Source: Tribonema minus
Taxonomy: Eukaryota; Sar; Xanthophyceae; Tribonematales; Tribonemataceae
Length of the DNA: 64,000 nt
Assembly: GCA_017506865.1 (NCBI GenBank)
Contig: JAFCMP010000069.1
Span: 248,001-312,000 of the forward strand
Direction: 5' to 3'
Of the stretch, positions 55,101-64,000 are shown piece after piece. Under the pieces are notes generated by a model, which saw only the letters and a list, made by a program, of their open reading frames with translations, was not told the origin of the DNA and searched no databases. Position numbers and translations under genes: made by a program. Each line of letters begins with the position of its first letter. Within the stretch, counting starts at the first letter, position 1.

Positions 55101-58100
55101 ACTTCACACAAGCGAGTAGTGCGCTACACGAGCCATCGCAGTGATCTAAAAAAGTAGTTGAGAAGTGGTATTGCGGTGGCACCCTGCGTGCACAGCAGCG
55201 CTCTGCACCCCTGCCGCCTGCCTCGCGCTGCGCCGCTGCCACGTGGCGCCCCCACGCGCCAGCACGCAACAGCATGCATCAGCGCTCAGCACGATGCCGT
55301 CGCGGCAGCGCCCACCTCATACATGTGAGCGAGCATTATGTTTGTGCTTTGTACCGGTGCCCTCGCCACTCCACTAAGCGGACCGCACCGCAATGGTTGC
55401 GCGCATAGCGCACACGCCAAATGCGAGCTTCTCCAACCACTGCCGCGGACACACAAAACTGACCAGCTACCGCCAGTTTGTGACGAAGGAGACACGTGGA
55501 TGTGCAACACAGTGTGCCCCTCAGATCAATGTGATGCTGATCACATTGCTGTCCGCCACTCTATTCCCAACCCTAACCCTAACCCTCACCCTAATCCTAA
55601 CCCTAACCCTAACCCCTAACCCAATCCTAACCCTGGCTCACCTCGTACATGTGCGCGAGCGTCTGTATGTCGATCATGTCGCCGCCCTTCCCGATGTGTC
55701 GCATCCACTCGTAGCAGTCGCCCACCTTCCAGCGCGACAGCACCGCGTGCGCGAGCGCGGGGCGCGCAGGGGACACCGAGGGGCTGGGACTGTGCCCCCC
55801 CCCTCCCCCCCCCCCCGCCCCCCTCTCCCCCCTCTTGTCCCCCCCATCGTCGGCGTCGCTGTCTTCGCTGTCGTCGCCATCGTCAGAGTCGTCACCATCG
55901 TAGTAGACGACTGCGGCATCCATGGTGCTGCCGCCCCCGGAAGATGCGTTGCGCTGGTGGCCCGGGGGGGTCTGGTTCTGAGGCGTGGTGTCGGAGGCGT
56001 TGTTCATGGCCTTGTCCTGAATGCACAGGCCGACCAGCACTGCGGGGGTGCTGAGCGTTGAGGAGGCTGCAATGCGGGGGGGGGGGGGGGGGGGGGGGGG
56101 GCAAGCGCAAGGGGGAGCATGGGGGGGGCAAGCGCAAGGGGGAGCGGGGGGGAACGGGGGCGTTCACACATGAACTTGAAGTTCAAGTGCTTCACAACAG
56201 GCGATGTGCTCAGTAGCACTGGTGGCGCCGCAGAATCAGAGGGCGCATACGAGAAGAGGTGAACAGGCATGCTGTGGTGGTGTGCATGCAGTGGGCATAC
56301 ATGAAGTGTGACACTCTATAAGAAGTTCAGCACTGTCCGCAGCATGACTGCTGGACATTGCGCATGCATGACGCTTGTGCCTGCACCAAACACGCACTGC
56401 ACAGGTCAATAACTGCACAACGAGCACCGCTGGCATGGCAAGAGTGGCTAAGGTGCGATGAAGAGGCAGCTGCGGTACTGGAAGTAAGTACTTGAAGTAC
56501 ACTGGAGACACATGGACACATACACATCGCATCATCAATTGTAGGATCACTCTGACAACGGGCGAGATGTGTCTCATGTCGTATTTCAATTCCTAACTCC
56601 AGAACAACCAACACGCAGACTCGTACGCAGTGCAGGGCGGCATGTGGCAACCGCGGTTCAGCACTGCGCACTTCAGATATCATGGGATGCCAATGGCAGA
56701 TCGTGTGCACATGAGTCTCAAAAGTGAACGAAAGGCAAAGTGATAGCAGGCACAAGTACTTGAAGTATCGCTAATAGAAGTATACATCTCAACTCACGTG
56801 TATAGTTGCCCACCGGGTACCACTGCACATTAGTGTGACACGGGCCATCATCGGGGCTGATGGACACGGCAGACAGGGGTATGTTGACCTCCCCTATGGG
56901 GGTATCCACGACCCCCCCACGCATGCTGTACGTCTCCTGGTAGAGGGTGATGCACAGGTGACCTGGCAACATGAGAGCCATCGCAGGCAGTAATACGCAC
57001 AGTTGACCATCAGCAAACGCACAATGGAAGGGGGTGCAAACATGCCTCACGGGAGCGATCGAGGGGGAGGTGAGCGAGTGCGCCAAAAGCTGAGCACTGG
57101 GCACTACACGCAGCAGGATGCCAGTCAGATGCACCCTGACTTCTGTAGTTGTCGACAGTGGTCTGGCGGTATGCGCAACGAGCAGAAGGCATGCATGGAA
57201 CCCACAGGAAGGTGCACAACCAGTGTACTTCAAGTTTGAGCCGCATTTGCTCATCACGCATTATAAGCTTATGACTCATATTGCAGGCATGCACAATATG
57301 CACGACATCACTGTTGAAGTGCAGGTTTTGTGCGGCCAAACTGTGCGGACCGTAATGCAGTTTGAGCCCCCATCCCAATACATGAGCCTATCAACGTCAT
57401 GTACTGTAGGACGCAGCCTCTCAATAGGTCAGACTTCATTAAACTGACAGATATCGAGGCGGTATCATGACTCTAAACCTAATTGCAGCCGACGCGCGCA
57501 TGACACAGTCAGGGTTAGGGTTGGAAAACGCACCTTTGAGTAGGTCGGACTGCTTGAGGTAGAAGCAGAGATCAAGACCCTGTACAGGACCATCTTCCTC
57601 TCCAACTTCAACTCCCTCGCTGGCCGCATTAACTTCAACACGCGCGGACCCTGCCACCATGTGCTGCGTGCGGGGCTGCAGCGGCAGTTACACAGTGTCA
57701 TAGTTACACAGGGGGGGGGGGGGCAGCTGAGGGCTAGAAAGAGGCAACCCTTAAACATGGGTAGGGGGATGGGCCTGACCCTACACTAGCTCGTCAACAC
57801 GCTTTGCGCATAGCTGTTTTTACTACCATCCACAGCAACGTGCCTGAACCGTAATGTACACATGTACATGGGGACCATAATCATCCCTCCATAACCTTAC
57901 TAATCTGCACCATTGGACAGCCAGCAAAAACACCACCCATCGCTGCAAACATTCGCGCACACCAGCAACGCAGCCCCCCTTCCCCCCAAGCAACCCGCAC
58001 AAACTTCAACAATCACGGTGCACAATCTTCAACAGTCAAGTTCACACCTGGTTGTGCTGGCACGCGGCCCTGTTCCTGTTGCTGTTCCACACGGGCGCGC

Positions 58101-61100
58101 ACGTGGCGTACTCCGTGTTTGTCTTGCCGATGACGCGCGTGCGGTCGCGGCGCTGAGCAATGCCACCGGGCGCATCCGCGGCAGCGCTCACGTGCACCAC
58201 CTTGGCGTAGAAGTTGCAGTTCTTGAGGGCCTTGTCCGCGGGGGAGGCGGAGACGCCCAGCTGTGCCACCTGGCGCCCGACGTTGGCCTGCATGCAGGGC
58301 AGTGATGTAAACTTCAAGTTAAAGTGTACTTCGAAGTACAATGTAGTAACTGCTGTACTGATTGATACTGGTGAAGTATATGTGTTCAGTTCGAAACGCG
58401 GCTGCTGAGCCATGCCATGAATGTACGTTTTACTACAGTAGTTCTCGCTCAGGGGGCTCAAATAGACGCCTGAAACACACAAACACTGAACAAACTTCAC
58501 CTGTGCAGCGTTCTTAGCGAGGGCCATGGCCTTCCCCCCCAGCCGCTTCATGTTGCTCAGCTTAAACCCCCCCTGCGCCCCCGCCCCCCCCGCGCTCCCC
58601 CCTGCAGGGGGCGACAGGGCATTCCCCCCCCCAAACTCGGGGGACATCTCGGGCACAGGGGTAGACGGCTGGGTACCCGTGGGGGAAGTTGAAGTAGCCG
58701 CGGCGGCGGCCATGGCGGCAGTGGTGACGCTCCCCATGGAGGCGGCGCCTGCGCTGTAGAGGGCGATGCCGTCGAGCGCTGCTGCCTCTGAGATGTTGAC
58801 CTTGACCAGCACGCGACCCTCCGCAAAGGCCTCCGCGTTGCTGCTGAAGTAACCCTGCGTTAGCGTGGAAGGGAAGGGGGAAGGGGGAAGGGGGGGGGGG
58901 GGGGGCAGGCAGCAGCGTTGAGCGACTGGGAAGGAGGTCTGAGCACTGCTGTTGATGTACTTGTGCAGCAAAGTGCGCAGGGGTGTGGCGAGGGGGGGAG
59001 AGGGGGGGGGGTCTGTGAGGGCACGGCTCAGTAGCAAACCGGTTGGGGGAGCCTATCAATAAATCTGCTTTCAACTTGATGACGCAAGGATGAGTCTTGT
59101 CCCTGTGGATACCACTGGCATTATGGCATTGTTGTGGCATGGCGGACTTGGGCTGGCATGCGCGCGCTCGGTACCGGTCAGCCACAATGCAGCAGCGCGC
59201 AAGTCCTACTGAGTGAGGCACTGAGTACACTGCGGTCCAACAACTGAGAGAAAACACTCAAAGTGGGCCTCTTGAAGTTTGACAAGTGCACATCGTGCCC
59301 TCAAGTACAAGTTGTACTGTACAACATCTAACATGCACAACACGGCTCAGTATTGTGCTCACACCTGCATCAAGTATCCCGTATGCAAAAGAGCACAGAT
59401 GCTGGCGGTGACCACATTCTCTTCTTTTTTAGAAGTATCCTTCAGATACTATGCATACATACCTGCCGTATGCGTTCCATTTCCACACGGCCCTGCCACG
59501 CCTGGCTGGCGACCTTGAGCATGCTGTACAGCGGCCTCAAAAGTTCCAGCTGCAACAGCGCACATATGTTACAGCGCAGGTATGGGAGAGGGAGGGGCAC
59601 AATGAGGTACATGGTTACTGAGCAGTGAGACGCTTCGTTGCAAGGCATATGTGTTCCAGCTGCAACAGAAAGAGGAAGGCACAACATGCATGTGTCAACA
59701 TGGGAGAGGGGGGTGCATGACAAGGTACACGTTGATGAGCATTGAGACGCTTCGTTGCAAGGCAAATGCACAATAAGGTAGCAACTGTATACTAGACTGG
59801 GCATTTTGCGCCCGAAGCGAGCATTATGTGAAGTGTTTTCAAAGATTCTGACAAGTCTTGTGTGTCGCCGATATCACCACACCGGTTGCAGCTTAAAGGT
59901 GCCTGCCAGGCAACTGTAGTCGTGCTGCTGAGCAAGTTCAATTTACTGACTTCAAACCTGACATAGCTCCCAGCACGCGCACGAGACTACTGCGATTCAA
60001 TGCCTGCCATCGCGTTCAAATGTACACGCACTGAAGGTGGTCACCCATATACTGCTGCTACTGCTGTGCGACAAGGGCCATGGCGCTCACAGCAGAGTTG
60101 CCCAGTGCCCACAACATCGCACAGGCTGTGCACATGGGTATCGTAAAGAGACCCAAAGCGGGCTCGCGGTCGTCACCTGCGCCATCACAGTGCTCAGCAC
60201 AACATCGCACAGGCTGCGCATAAGGGTAAGGCGGTCGTCACCTGCGCCATCACAACGCTCAGCACAACATCGCATAGGCTGCGCATATCGGTAAGGAGAC
60301 GCAAAGGCGGCGCACTCAGGTGGTCTCCCGCGCCGTGGCAATGCTCAGCATGAGCTACCGAGCGCTGTAGCACAGGCCTCCAACGCTCCTACCAGCGCCA
60401 ACGCTACACACTTGCACTATTTGTTACAATACAAGCTATCAGATACGCTGCCCAAACATACATACCGGCAGGCTGACGGAGAACTTGGGCTCCACGGTCA
60501 TCTCCTGCACTGTCACAATGCTCGGCGGAGCCTGCGTAGCCGGCTGCGACTGATACTGCCACGGAGAGGCGGGCGGTTGTGATGGGGTTGGAGCAAGTGC
60601 CGCAGCAGGCGCAGGCGGCAGCGCAACAGCTGACAGCAGGGGGTCTTCGGGCGGCGGCGTGGGAAGCGCGGTGAGGGGCGGCGTCATGGGCAGTCCTGTC
60701 AGCAGGTCAATCTGAGCAAATGGAGAAGGGGGGGGGGGGCGGGGAAGAGGGGGGGGGGGGGCGGGGGGCAGAGGGTCAACAAGACTTCAAACCACACGAG
60801 GTCTGAGGCTAGGGGGGGGAGAGGCGGCAGATGGCTAGCAATTGGTATGACAATGCGCAGCGAAAAACACTTGTGGCACTTTGAAATAATGGCAGGATTA
60901 GATAGGCGTTGCTGATGCTCAGCGTTGCGTAGTGATGGCGATTGCTCCGCCATTGTGAAGCTATTGTGTGTCCAGGCCGACTGGCGTTATGTGGCACCGC
61001 TCAGCAAGCGCGCGACGTTCGCTCTCTTGCCGCCGGCACTTTCATATTGGCAGCAGCAGTCTGGGAACTGTGGGATGTGACAGCGCAGCATCATCAGCAT

Positions 61101-63373
61101 CATCATCACCGGTTATTAGAGCTCTGCGGCAGCACTTGCTGATGCATGCCGACGCTGCGGTTGAGTGTGTATCCGGGTCCAAGTGAGCTGCTGCATAGGA
61201 CAGGATATATCACCTGCGTGTTCTCATGGTCGTCCCGCTTTGGGATACGGGAGTGCCCTTCGCGGCCAACCGATAGGGCGAGCTAGTGCGCATGCTGCAC
61301 TCTGCCACTGTGGTTCGTAAACGCCTTTTGCACAGCGCACCGAGTTTAGGTACCTTGCAAAGCTGCGGAGCGTTCGGATGAGTGCTACGCCTAAGATGCA
61401 TTTACTCCAAAACTATACTTGAAGCATCATATTCAACTGCTTACAGCTTTGCAAACTTGTGTGTGCGACTTCAACTGCTACTTAGATGCTACCCACAAGC
61501 ACCAGAATCATACGCACTGTCCCTTGCTGTTTGCAGCACAAACTGCAAAGCACTCCATCAAAGCAAGCAAGGGCATCAAAGTATCTGCAACAAAGACCGT
61601 GTCTGCTGTTCTTCAAATGTGTAAAGGTCAAGTGGTGACTTGCCTGCGGTGCCAATGCCGGTGCTGCTGCCGCCGCGACTGCTGACCCTATGGTAGGCTG
61701 CTGAGCCATGACGGAAGCCACAGCTGCCGAAGTAGGAGACAGGGCCTGTGGAGTAGGGTACTGCAACAGACCACAAGCATTGAAGCATCGCTGAGCAGTA
61801 TAAATACTGATGGCAATGTTCATGTTTCTCATTGAATCAGGCAGATCAGGGCTTCAGTCTTGCGCAAGGTGTCCACATGGACTGCACTTTCAAGTACGTT
61901 ACTGTACTCACAATAGTCCGTGTGCAGCATGCACCTGCCCGCAGTCAATGTGTAGTTACCATGTGTAAGGATGCCTTCATGTATGTGCAGCACTCAGCAT
62001 GTCGTGCTACACTGTTGGCACAGTTGGTGGTGCGCACAAGCCTGCATGCATGCACAGAGCAACTTCCTTCCACCGCAGTGTACATCAAGTGGATACAGAG
62101 TATATCTGCATGGCGTACAGTGAGTGTGCCAGATTGTGTACTACATTACGGACCTGAGATATCATGTCCAACAGTTAAGTACATTTGTGACCTGCCATCA
62201 AATACGAGACGCCCACCTCGCGCCTCCCACACACACTGAAGTGCTTCACCCCAACCGATGTTCACGTTGGTGCATGAAGTAAATGCAGCAGCTTCATGTC
62301 TGTGAAAATAATTCACAAATGCAGCAGCTTCTTGTCTGCACTAAGTAGCTCAACCGCTGAGGTTTTAATGTTGCGTATGTCACGCTGGCCATTCCGCAAG
62401 GGCTGAGCTGAGGCTCAAGAACATACGCGCAGTCGTTTGAAGTTCATGAATTCACCTTGATGAAAGTGAACCGCTCGATCATAGGGTTGAACTTTGCAGG
62501 CGCCACGCTGGCCATTCCGCCGGGGGCCAGGCTAATGGCGTGGAGGTTGGCATCCGGCGTGGACCATATGAGGACCTGTATCGGAACAGACACAGACAGC
62601 AGCACAGGTCAAGTTCTGTTGCGGCAGAGCAACTGATGTTGTGCGGTTAACTACGAATAGGCATCTGTCTGGCTAGCCACGTGACACTATCACAGCCCAG
62701 AGGCAAGACATCGTCTCAGATAATTAACCTACTTCTGCATGGCAGTGAAGAATTAGACGGCATCATTGCTTGCTGAGATATACTTCCACACAGCATATAA
62801 CAGCAGCTGCACAAAGTAAACCTTAATTAACGCTGCACAAGGTAAATCTTAATTCGCAGAGCGCATTCAATGAGGGAACTCCATATGATAGAAGAGCACA
62901 CTCTGCGGTGAGGACCTTGTCGTGACAAATACAGCGAGACACCACACATGCTCCGTAAGTGCACCCCGAAGCTCGCTGGCCATACATAGTGACTCCTGTC
63001 ATGTTCCTGTCATGTTCAAGTGAGGCATATGTACAAAAATCGTGACGCCCATCTGCCACCAACTGAAAAGCGGCCAAATACATATGGTGCTCTCTTACGT
63101 CTGCTCGCTTCGGCAATGCATGTACTGGCAGATGCCACGGGGAAAAATCCACGCACCTCAGCGCCCGGAAACTTCTCGCTGTGCAGCCGGCGCGTGTAGG
63201 GGTTGAGCCCCTTGAGCTTCAGGGGCTGCAGCTCCCCCAGGGTGAGGCTCACTTCCCCCAGAGGTGTCCTCTTCGTGGTGGTCATGCCTGTAGCGGCCTT
63301 GGTACTGGCCCACAGCACCAGTCGGAGGTACTCTACGTCGGGCATGGTGCCCGGGGACGGCAGGTGGGCCACT
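43117..63373 (-). CDS. INPP4-like: inositol polyphosphate 4-phosphatase (INPP4-type), at least 20 exons, 5' end not in window
   Basis: Minus-strand exons: 63373-63157, 62575-62456, 61760-61644, 60711-60466, 59549-59463, 58854-58501, 58287-58048, 57663-57534, 56962-56798, 56039-55642, 54861-54715, 52656-52548, 51725-51538, 51016-50906 (tentative), 47115-47032, 46012-45751, 45434-45232, 44491-44406, 43895-43841, 43323-43117, about 1,175 residues. All these junctions close in phase. INPP4 enzymes remove the 4-phosphate of PI(3,4)P2 at membranes. Two C2-like regions (EYLRLVLWAS...PLGEVSLTL; NFYAKVVHV...RVIGKTNTEYATCAPVWN...IGEVNIPLS) precede LQFIATNLHAQ, TTTGAPSAHALGFKHGGL, YLISFEGLLS, VEDTVAAMSIL, VFFTQGIDIA, the CX5R site CKSGKDRTAMS, and EKNIGSPLYSFNAIQRQF, in the order of the animal INPP4 proteins. 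The stop is TAG at 43117. The coding sequence looks intact and GC3-rich. Loops at 60.5-61.7 and 55.7-56.0 kb are Pro/Ala- and Asp-rich. Confidence 0.9.
43841..44491 (-). other. INPP4 catalytic site, split between two exons
   Basis: Exon 44491-44406 ends in the sequence for CKSGKDR, with the last Arg codon split AG/G across the intron. Exon 43895-43841 continues TAMSVTLEESFMLLDKHL. The Cys and Arg of the CX5R phosphatase loop are both present, and the downstream TAMSVTLE matches the vertebrate enzymes as I remember them. Confidence 0.9.
45130..45295 (-). repeat. donor-side exon copy, 2 copies
   Basis: Sequence of the 45434-45232 exon around CCATGACCGCGGCCTCCAG recurs in the downstream intron at 45136-45175 in diverged form, offset about 113 bp. 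Confidence 0.6.
46795..47115 (-). repeat. donor-side exon-end duplication, 3 copies
   Basis: The exon 47115-47032 (ARKWAATGYLISFEGLLSVQGK, then GTGAGG) recurs at about 46990-46917 and 46870-46798, spaced 112-118 bp. The nearest copy keeps an almost whole exon and donor (GTGAGT); the farthest has lost the donor and carries an in-frame stop. Confidence 0.88.
48015..49229 (-). CDS. armadillo-repeat protein, uninterrupted frame inside an INPP4 intron
   Basis: An open frame runs from 49229 to a stop at 48015; the first ATG is at 49088. It encodes tandem helical repeats of about 42 residues of armadillo type (VEWGCYAVAQIADLA, YGCMAVQALAQNNLANK, IQACLAIEALATGC, DAWLAIGALADDSASNQRAL, VEWAVLLIRSLAETESNR), a protein-binding solenoid. 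Residues before the ATG (GAPLPKWVSKILGGP) also look coding, so an upstream exon or a non-ATG border is possible. Near the end the frame enters a GCCTGTGCCTGC repeat; one frame gives a short Gly/Thr tail, another gives AQAQAQLQEGIREREDREAL down to 47939, so one base may be missing. It lies on the same strand within the intron between 50906 and 47115. It could be a nested gene, a retroposed copy, or an in-frame extra exon of the phosphatase: the border phases would allow it. Confidence 0.75.
   Translation of the reverse strand, partial: HKGAPLPKWVSKILGGPIVAAPAEDSSQLCQVVGDQLALNHEQKVGRMAIPHVLAALRAHAHDKHVVEWGCYAVAQIADLANHIEPISNNEALADAPELVSQALRRHGEYKSCVEAAFHAIARLAQADVAFQRILMGVCGDVPAVMRHLSSGDGCDGVRAYGCMAVQALAQNNLANKQQLGNSGACELVLDAHKAGADGGDDDVRIQACLAIEALATGCKANHCKLSGAIPCLVRNLPKHPHDEDAWLAIGALADDSASNQRALGTAGVCRMALQTANSAESSASAKHRSFEAMVNLAALPSNSKKHAEAKSDKDGHLSAFGIAIKFAREPPTTEDTVEWAVLLIRSLAETESNRAAMGADEDLYALLGRDLRRVWELQLAGARTGAGTGAGTAAGGHSREGGP
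49230..50905. other. intron sequence without recognised gene
   Basis: INPP4 intron between the tentative 51016-50906 exon and the armadillo frame. It holds CTG-rich sequence near 49300-49375, a CCCTAA-like patch at 49790-49830 and a few short frames. The sequence from 49550 to 49740 is lower in CpG words and unlike its surroundings but carries no domain. Confidence 0.45.
51195..51600 (-). repeat. donor-side exon-end duplication, 4 copies
   Basis: The end of the 51725-51538 exon (EAFARLLMEYE, then GTGAGG) recurs at about 51420, 51308 and 51207. Spacing is about 118, 112 and 101 bp, and each copy is followed by TATGTA-rich intron start and GTATGGA words. Confidence 0.88.
53480..54756 (-). repeat. 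donor-side exon-end duplication, 4 copies, one split by hAT copy 2
   Basis: The end of the 54861-54715 exon (FRGSQEKKNK) and following intron start recur at about 54598-54640 together with 53715-53753 (one copy split by the transposon), at 53590-53650, and at 53475-53520. Unit length is about 120-130 bp once the transposon is excluded. Confidence 0.85.
53754..54597 (-). mobile_element. non-autonomous hAT-like transposon, copy 2 with 8-bp target duplication
   Basis: 844 bp, flanked by perfect 8-bp direct repeats CTCCTGGC (53746-53753 and 54598-54605). Termini start CAGGGGAAGGCACGG on one side and CGGGGGACAGCACAG, inverted, on the other. An 8-bp duplication and a CAGGG-type end are hallmarks of the hAT superfamily. 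It is the reverse complement of copy 1 over its length. The insertion site lies inside one of the repeated exon-end copies of the INPP4 gene, so it postdates that duplication. No transposase is encoded. Confidence 0.8.
54826..54990 (-). repeat. acceptor-side exon-start duplication, 2 copies
   Basis: The start of the 54861-54715 exon with its acceptor (GCAG then GAGACGGAGTATCC) recurs upstream at 54937-54985, offset about 110 bp. TTAGGG-type repeats fill the space. This exon therefore has duplicated ends on both sides. Confidence 0.85.
54880..55025 (+). repeat. interstitial TTAGGG repeats, two patches
   Basis: GTTAGGGTTAGGG-type sequence ending in TTAAACCCTAA lies at about 54885-54930 and again at 54995-55024. 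The two patches belong to the duplicated unit around the exon start, and each ends in a small TTAGGG/CCCTAA head-to-head palindrome. Confidence 0.8.
55310..55672 (-). repeat. donor-side exon-end duplication, 2 copies
   Basis: The exon end CTCGCGCACATGTACGAG with its donor at 55642 recurs at 55312-55336 as CTCACATGTATGAG then GTGGGC. The longer spacing (about 325 bp) includes CCCTAA repeats. Confidence 0.65.
55560..55638 (+). repeat. interstitial telomere-type repeats (CCCTAA)
   Basis: About ten CCCTAA-like units, some degenerate (CCCTCA, CCTAAT), directly against the donor of the 56039-55642 exon. Confidence 0.9.
56076..56101. repeat. poly-G tract (about 26 G)
   Basis: A homopolymer about 35 bp upstream (minus sense) of the 56039 acceptor, read as poly-C on the coding strand, where it may serve as the pyrimidine tract. 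Confidence 0.85.
59543..59770 (-). repeat. acceptor-side exon-start duplication, 2 copies
   Basis: Acceptor and exon start (CTGTTGCAG then CTGGAAC) at 59549 recur at 59653-59668, offset 110 bp. The upstream intron sequence GAGACGCTTCGTTGCAAGGCA is also repeated (near 59628 and 59747), so a whole 110-120 bp block is duplicated. Confidence 0.85.
60085..60350 (-). repeat. tandem array of exon-like units in an INPP4 intron
   Basis: Units of about 65 bp (TCACCTGCGCCATCACA, GCTCAGCACAACATCGCA) occur two to three times. On the minus strand they resemble the exon segment at 60499-60530 coding for PSIVTVQEMTVEP. The array is therefore probably derived from the exon end, although the donor itself is less clear than in the other cases. 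Confidence 0.6.
61638..61643 (-). other. GC-type splice donor (GC-AG intron)
   Basis: The exon 61760-61644 encodes exactly 39 codons and must end at CAG followed by GCAAGT to stay in frame with the next exon at 60711. CAG|GCAAGT is the usual consensus of GC-AG introns. All other donors I placed begin GT. Confidence 0.7.
62378..62535 (-). repeat. donor-side exon copy, 2 copies
   Basis: CACGCTGGCCATTCCGC from within the 62575-62456 exon recurs at 62380-62400 in the downstream intron, offset about 122 bp. Only about 20 bp are well conserved. Confidence 0.6.
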
Positions 63374-64000
63374 CTGACAGGCGCGAGTCACCGAGTAGGG
63401 AGTCTGAGTCATTGAACGATGCGGGGCCCTTGAAGAAGCAGGCATTGAAGTTGAAGTTTCTTAAGGCAGCGACCATTGAAGTCGCTCGCAGTGGTGGCTT
63501 CACAATGGGCATTGGGGAAAATGCGGGTTGGCCTGCGCGTCGGAGAACGCGCGCGACTCACAAGTGGGCGAGGCTGAGTCATCAAGTCAAGTCATGCATC
63601 ACTGCAGTGGTGATTTGCAGCCTCGACGCTTGAACAGGGCGCCAGCCTGAGGTGCTTTACGTGGGGTACGCTGCAGCTGCAACAACCTGATTGCACAGCG
63701 ACCAGTCAAGTAAGCGGGTATGCTGCGTCATGCATGATGTCTGGGCACACTGACAGCAAAGGCAATGGCCAGCAAAATTTACATACTTCGAAGTAGTCGA
63801 TATCATGCACGCATACAGGTGCTTTCTGGTGTTTGTGTGCATAGCGCATCAAGGGTCTACATCTTTGGTAATATGGACACCTCAGATTGGAGCCCTGCCC
63901 TTGATGATTTTGTCAATGGCGCTGCAACGCAAGGCTTTGATGATGGTGTGCGTAGCAAAAAAAACGGTGCAACGCGCGCTGGATGCAGAGTTGCACTACA
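63374..64000. other. upstream intron of the INPP4 gene; no exon identified
   Basis: The exon at 63373 starts with an acceptor, so the gene must continue toward higher coordinates. No further exon is recognised before the window ends. A TACTTCGAAGTA-type palindrome lies at 63785. Confidence 0.5.

Noticed and set aside
1-64000. tRNA or rRNA genes
   Set aside because: I saw no conserved rRNA stretches and no cloverleaf with A and B box spacing that I could support by eye. A covariance-model scan would be decisive.

Overview
The window is nuclear DNA from an intron-rich unicellular eukaryote, most likely an alga or another free-living protist outside animals and land plants. Genes are split into short exons with GT-AG borders. 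Introns are long and full of microsatellites and TTAGGG/CCCTAA telomere-type repeats. The gene set mixes a hybrid histidine kinase (absent from animals) with an INPP4-type lipid phosphatase (to my knowledge absent from land plants). I cannot name the species.

Layout. 1-7.2 kb: no firm host gene; a 150-bp tandem duplication, a decayed Helitron-like fragment and a 1.94-kb element with 43-bp perfect terminal inverted repeats. 7.3-9.9 kb (+): a three-exon PAS-domain protein kinase of MAPKKK-like type, with one in-frame TGA near the end of the kinase domain. 10.7-18.5 kb (-): a long LINE-type retrotransposon encoding zinc-finger clusters, an OTU-like cysteine protease, a reverse transcriptase and a restriction-like endonuclease, broken near its 3' end. 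A second LINE tail lies at 19.2-19.6 kb. 20.3-39.0 kb (-): a membrane-anchored hybrid histidine kinase with membrane helices, HisKA, HATPase, linker and receiver domain over about 18 exons. 43.1-63.4 kb (-): an inositol polyphosphate 4-phosphatase (INPP4) homologue with C2-like regions and the CKSGKDRTAMS active site over at least 20 exons. Its 5' end probably lies beyond the window. An uninterrupted armadillo-repeat frame (48.0-49.2 kb, same strand) lies in one of its introns, or is an extra exon of it. Two copies of a non-autonomous hAT transposon sit in opposite orientation in introns of the two large genes.

The most unusual feature is shared by both large genes. At about fourteen exon borders the last part of an exon with its splice donor (or, at three, the acceptor with the start of an exon) is repeated in tandem into the adjoining intron, in 2-5 copies, most often about 95-125 bp apart. 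The introns therefore carry arrays of decoy splice sites attached to real exon ends. One copy is interrupted by a hAT element with an 8-bp target duplication.

Functionally the three host genes suggest signalling: a PAS sensor kinase, a two-component phosphorelay protein and a phosphoinositide phosphatase. Nothing in the sequence ties them into a single pathway.
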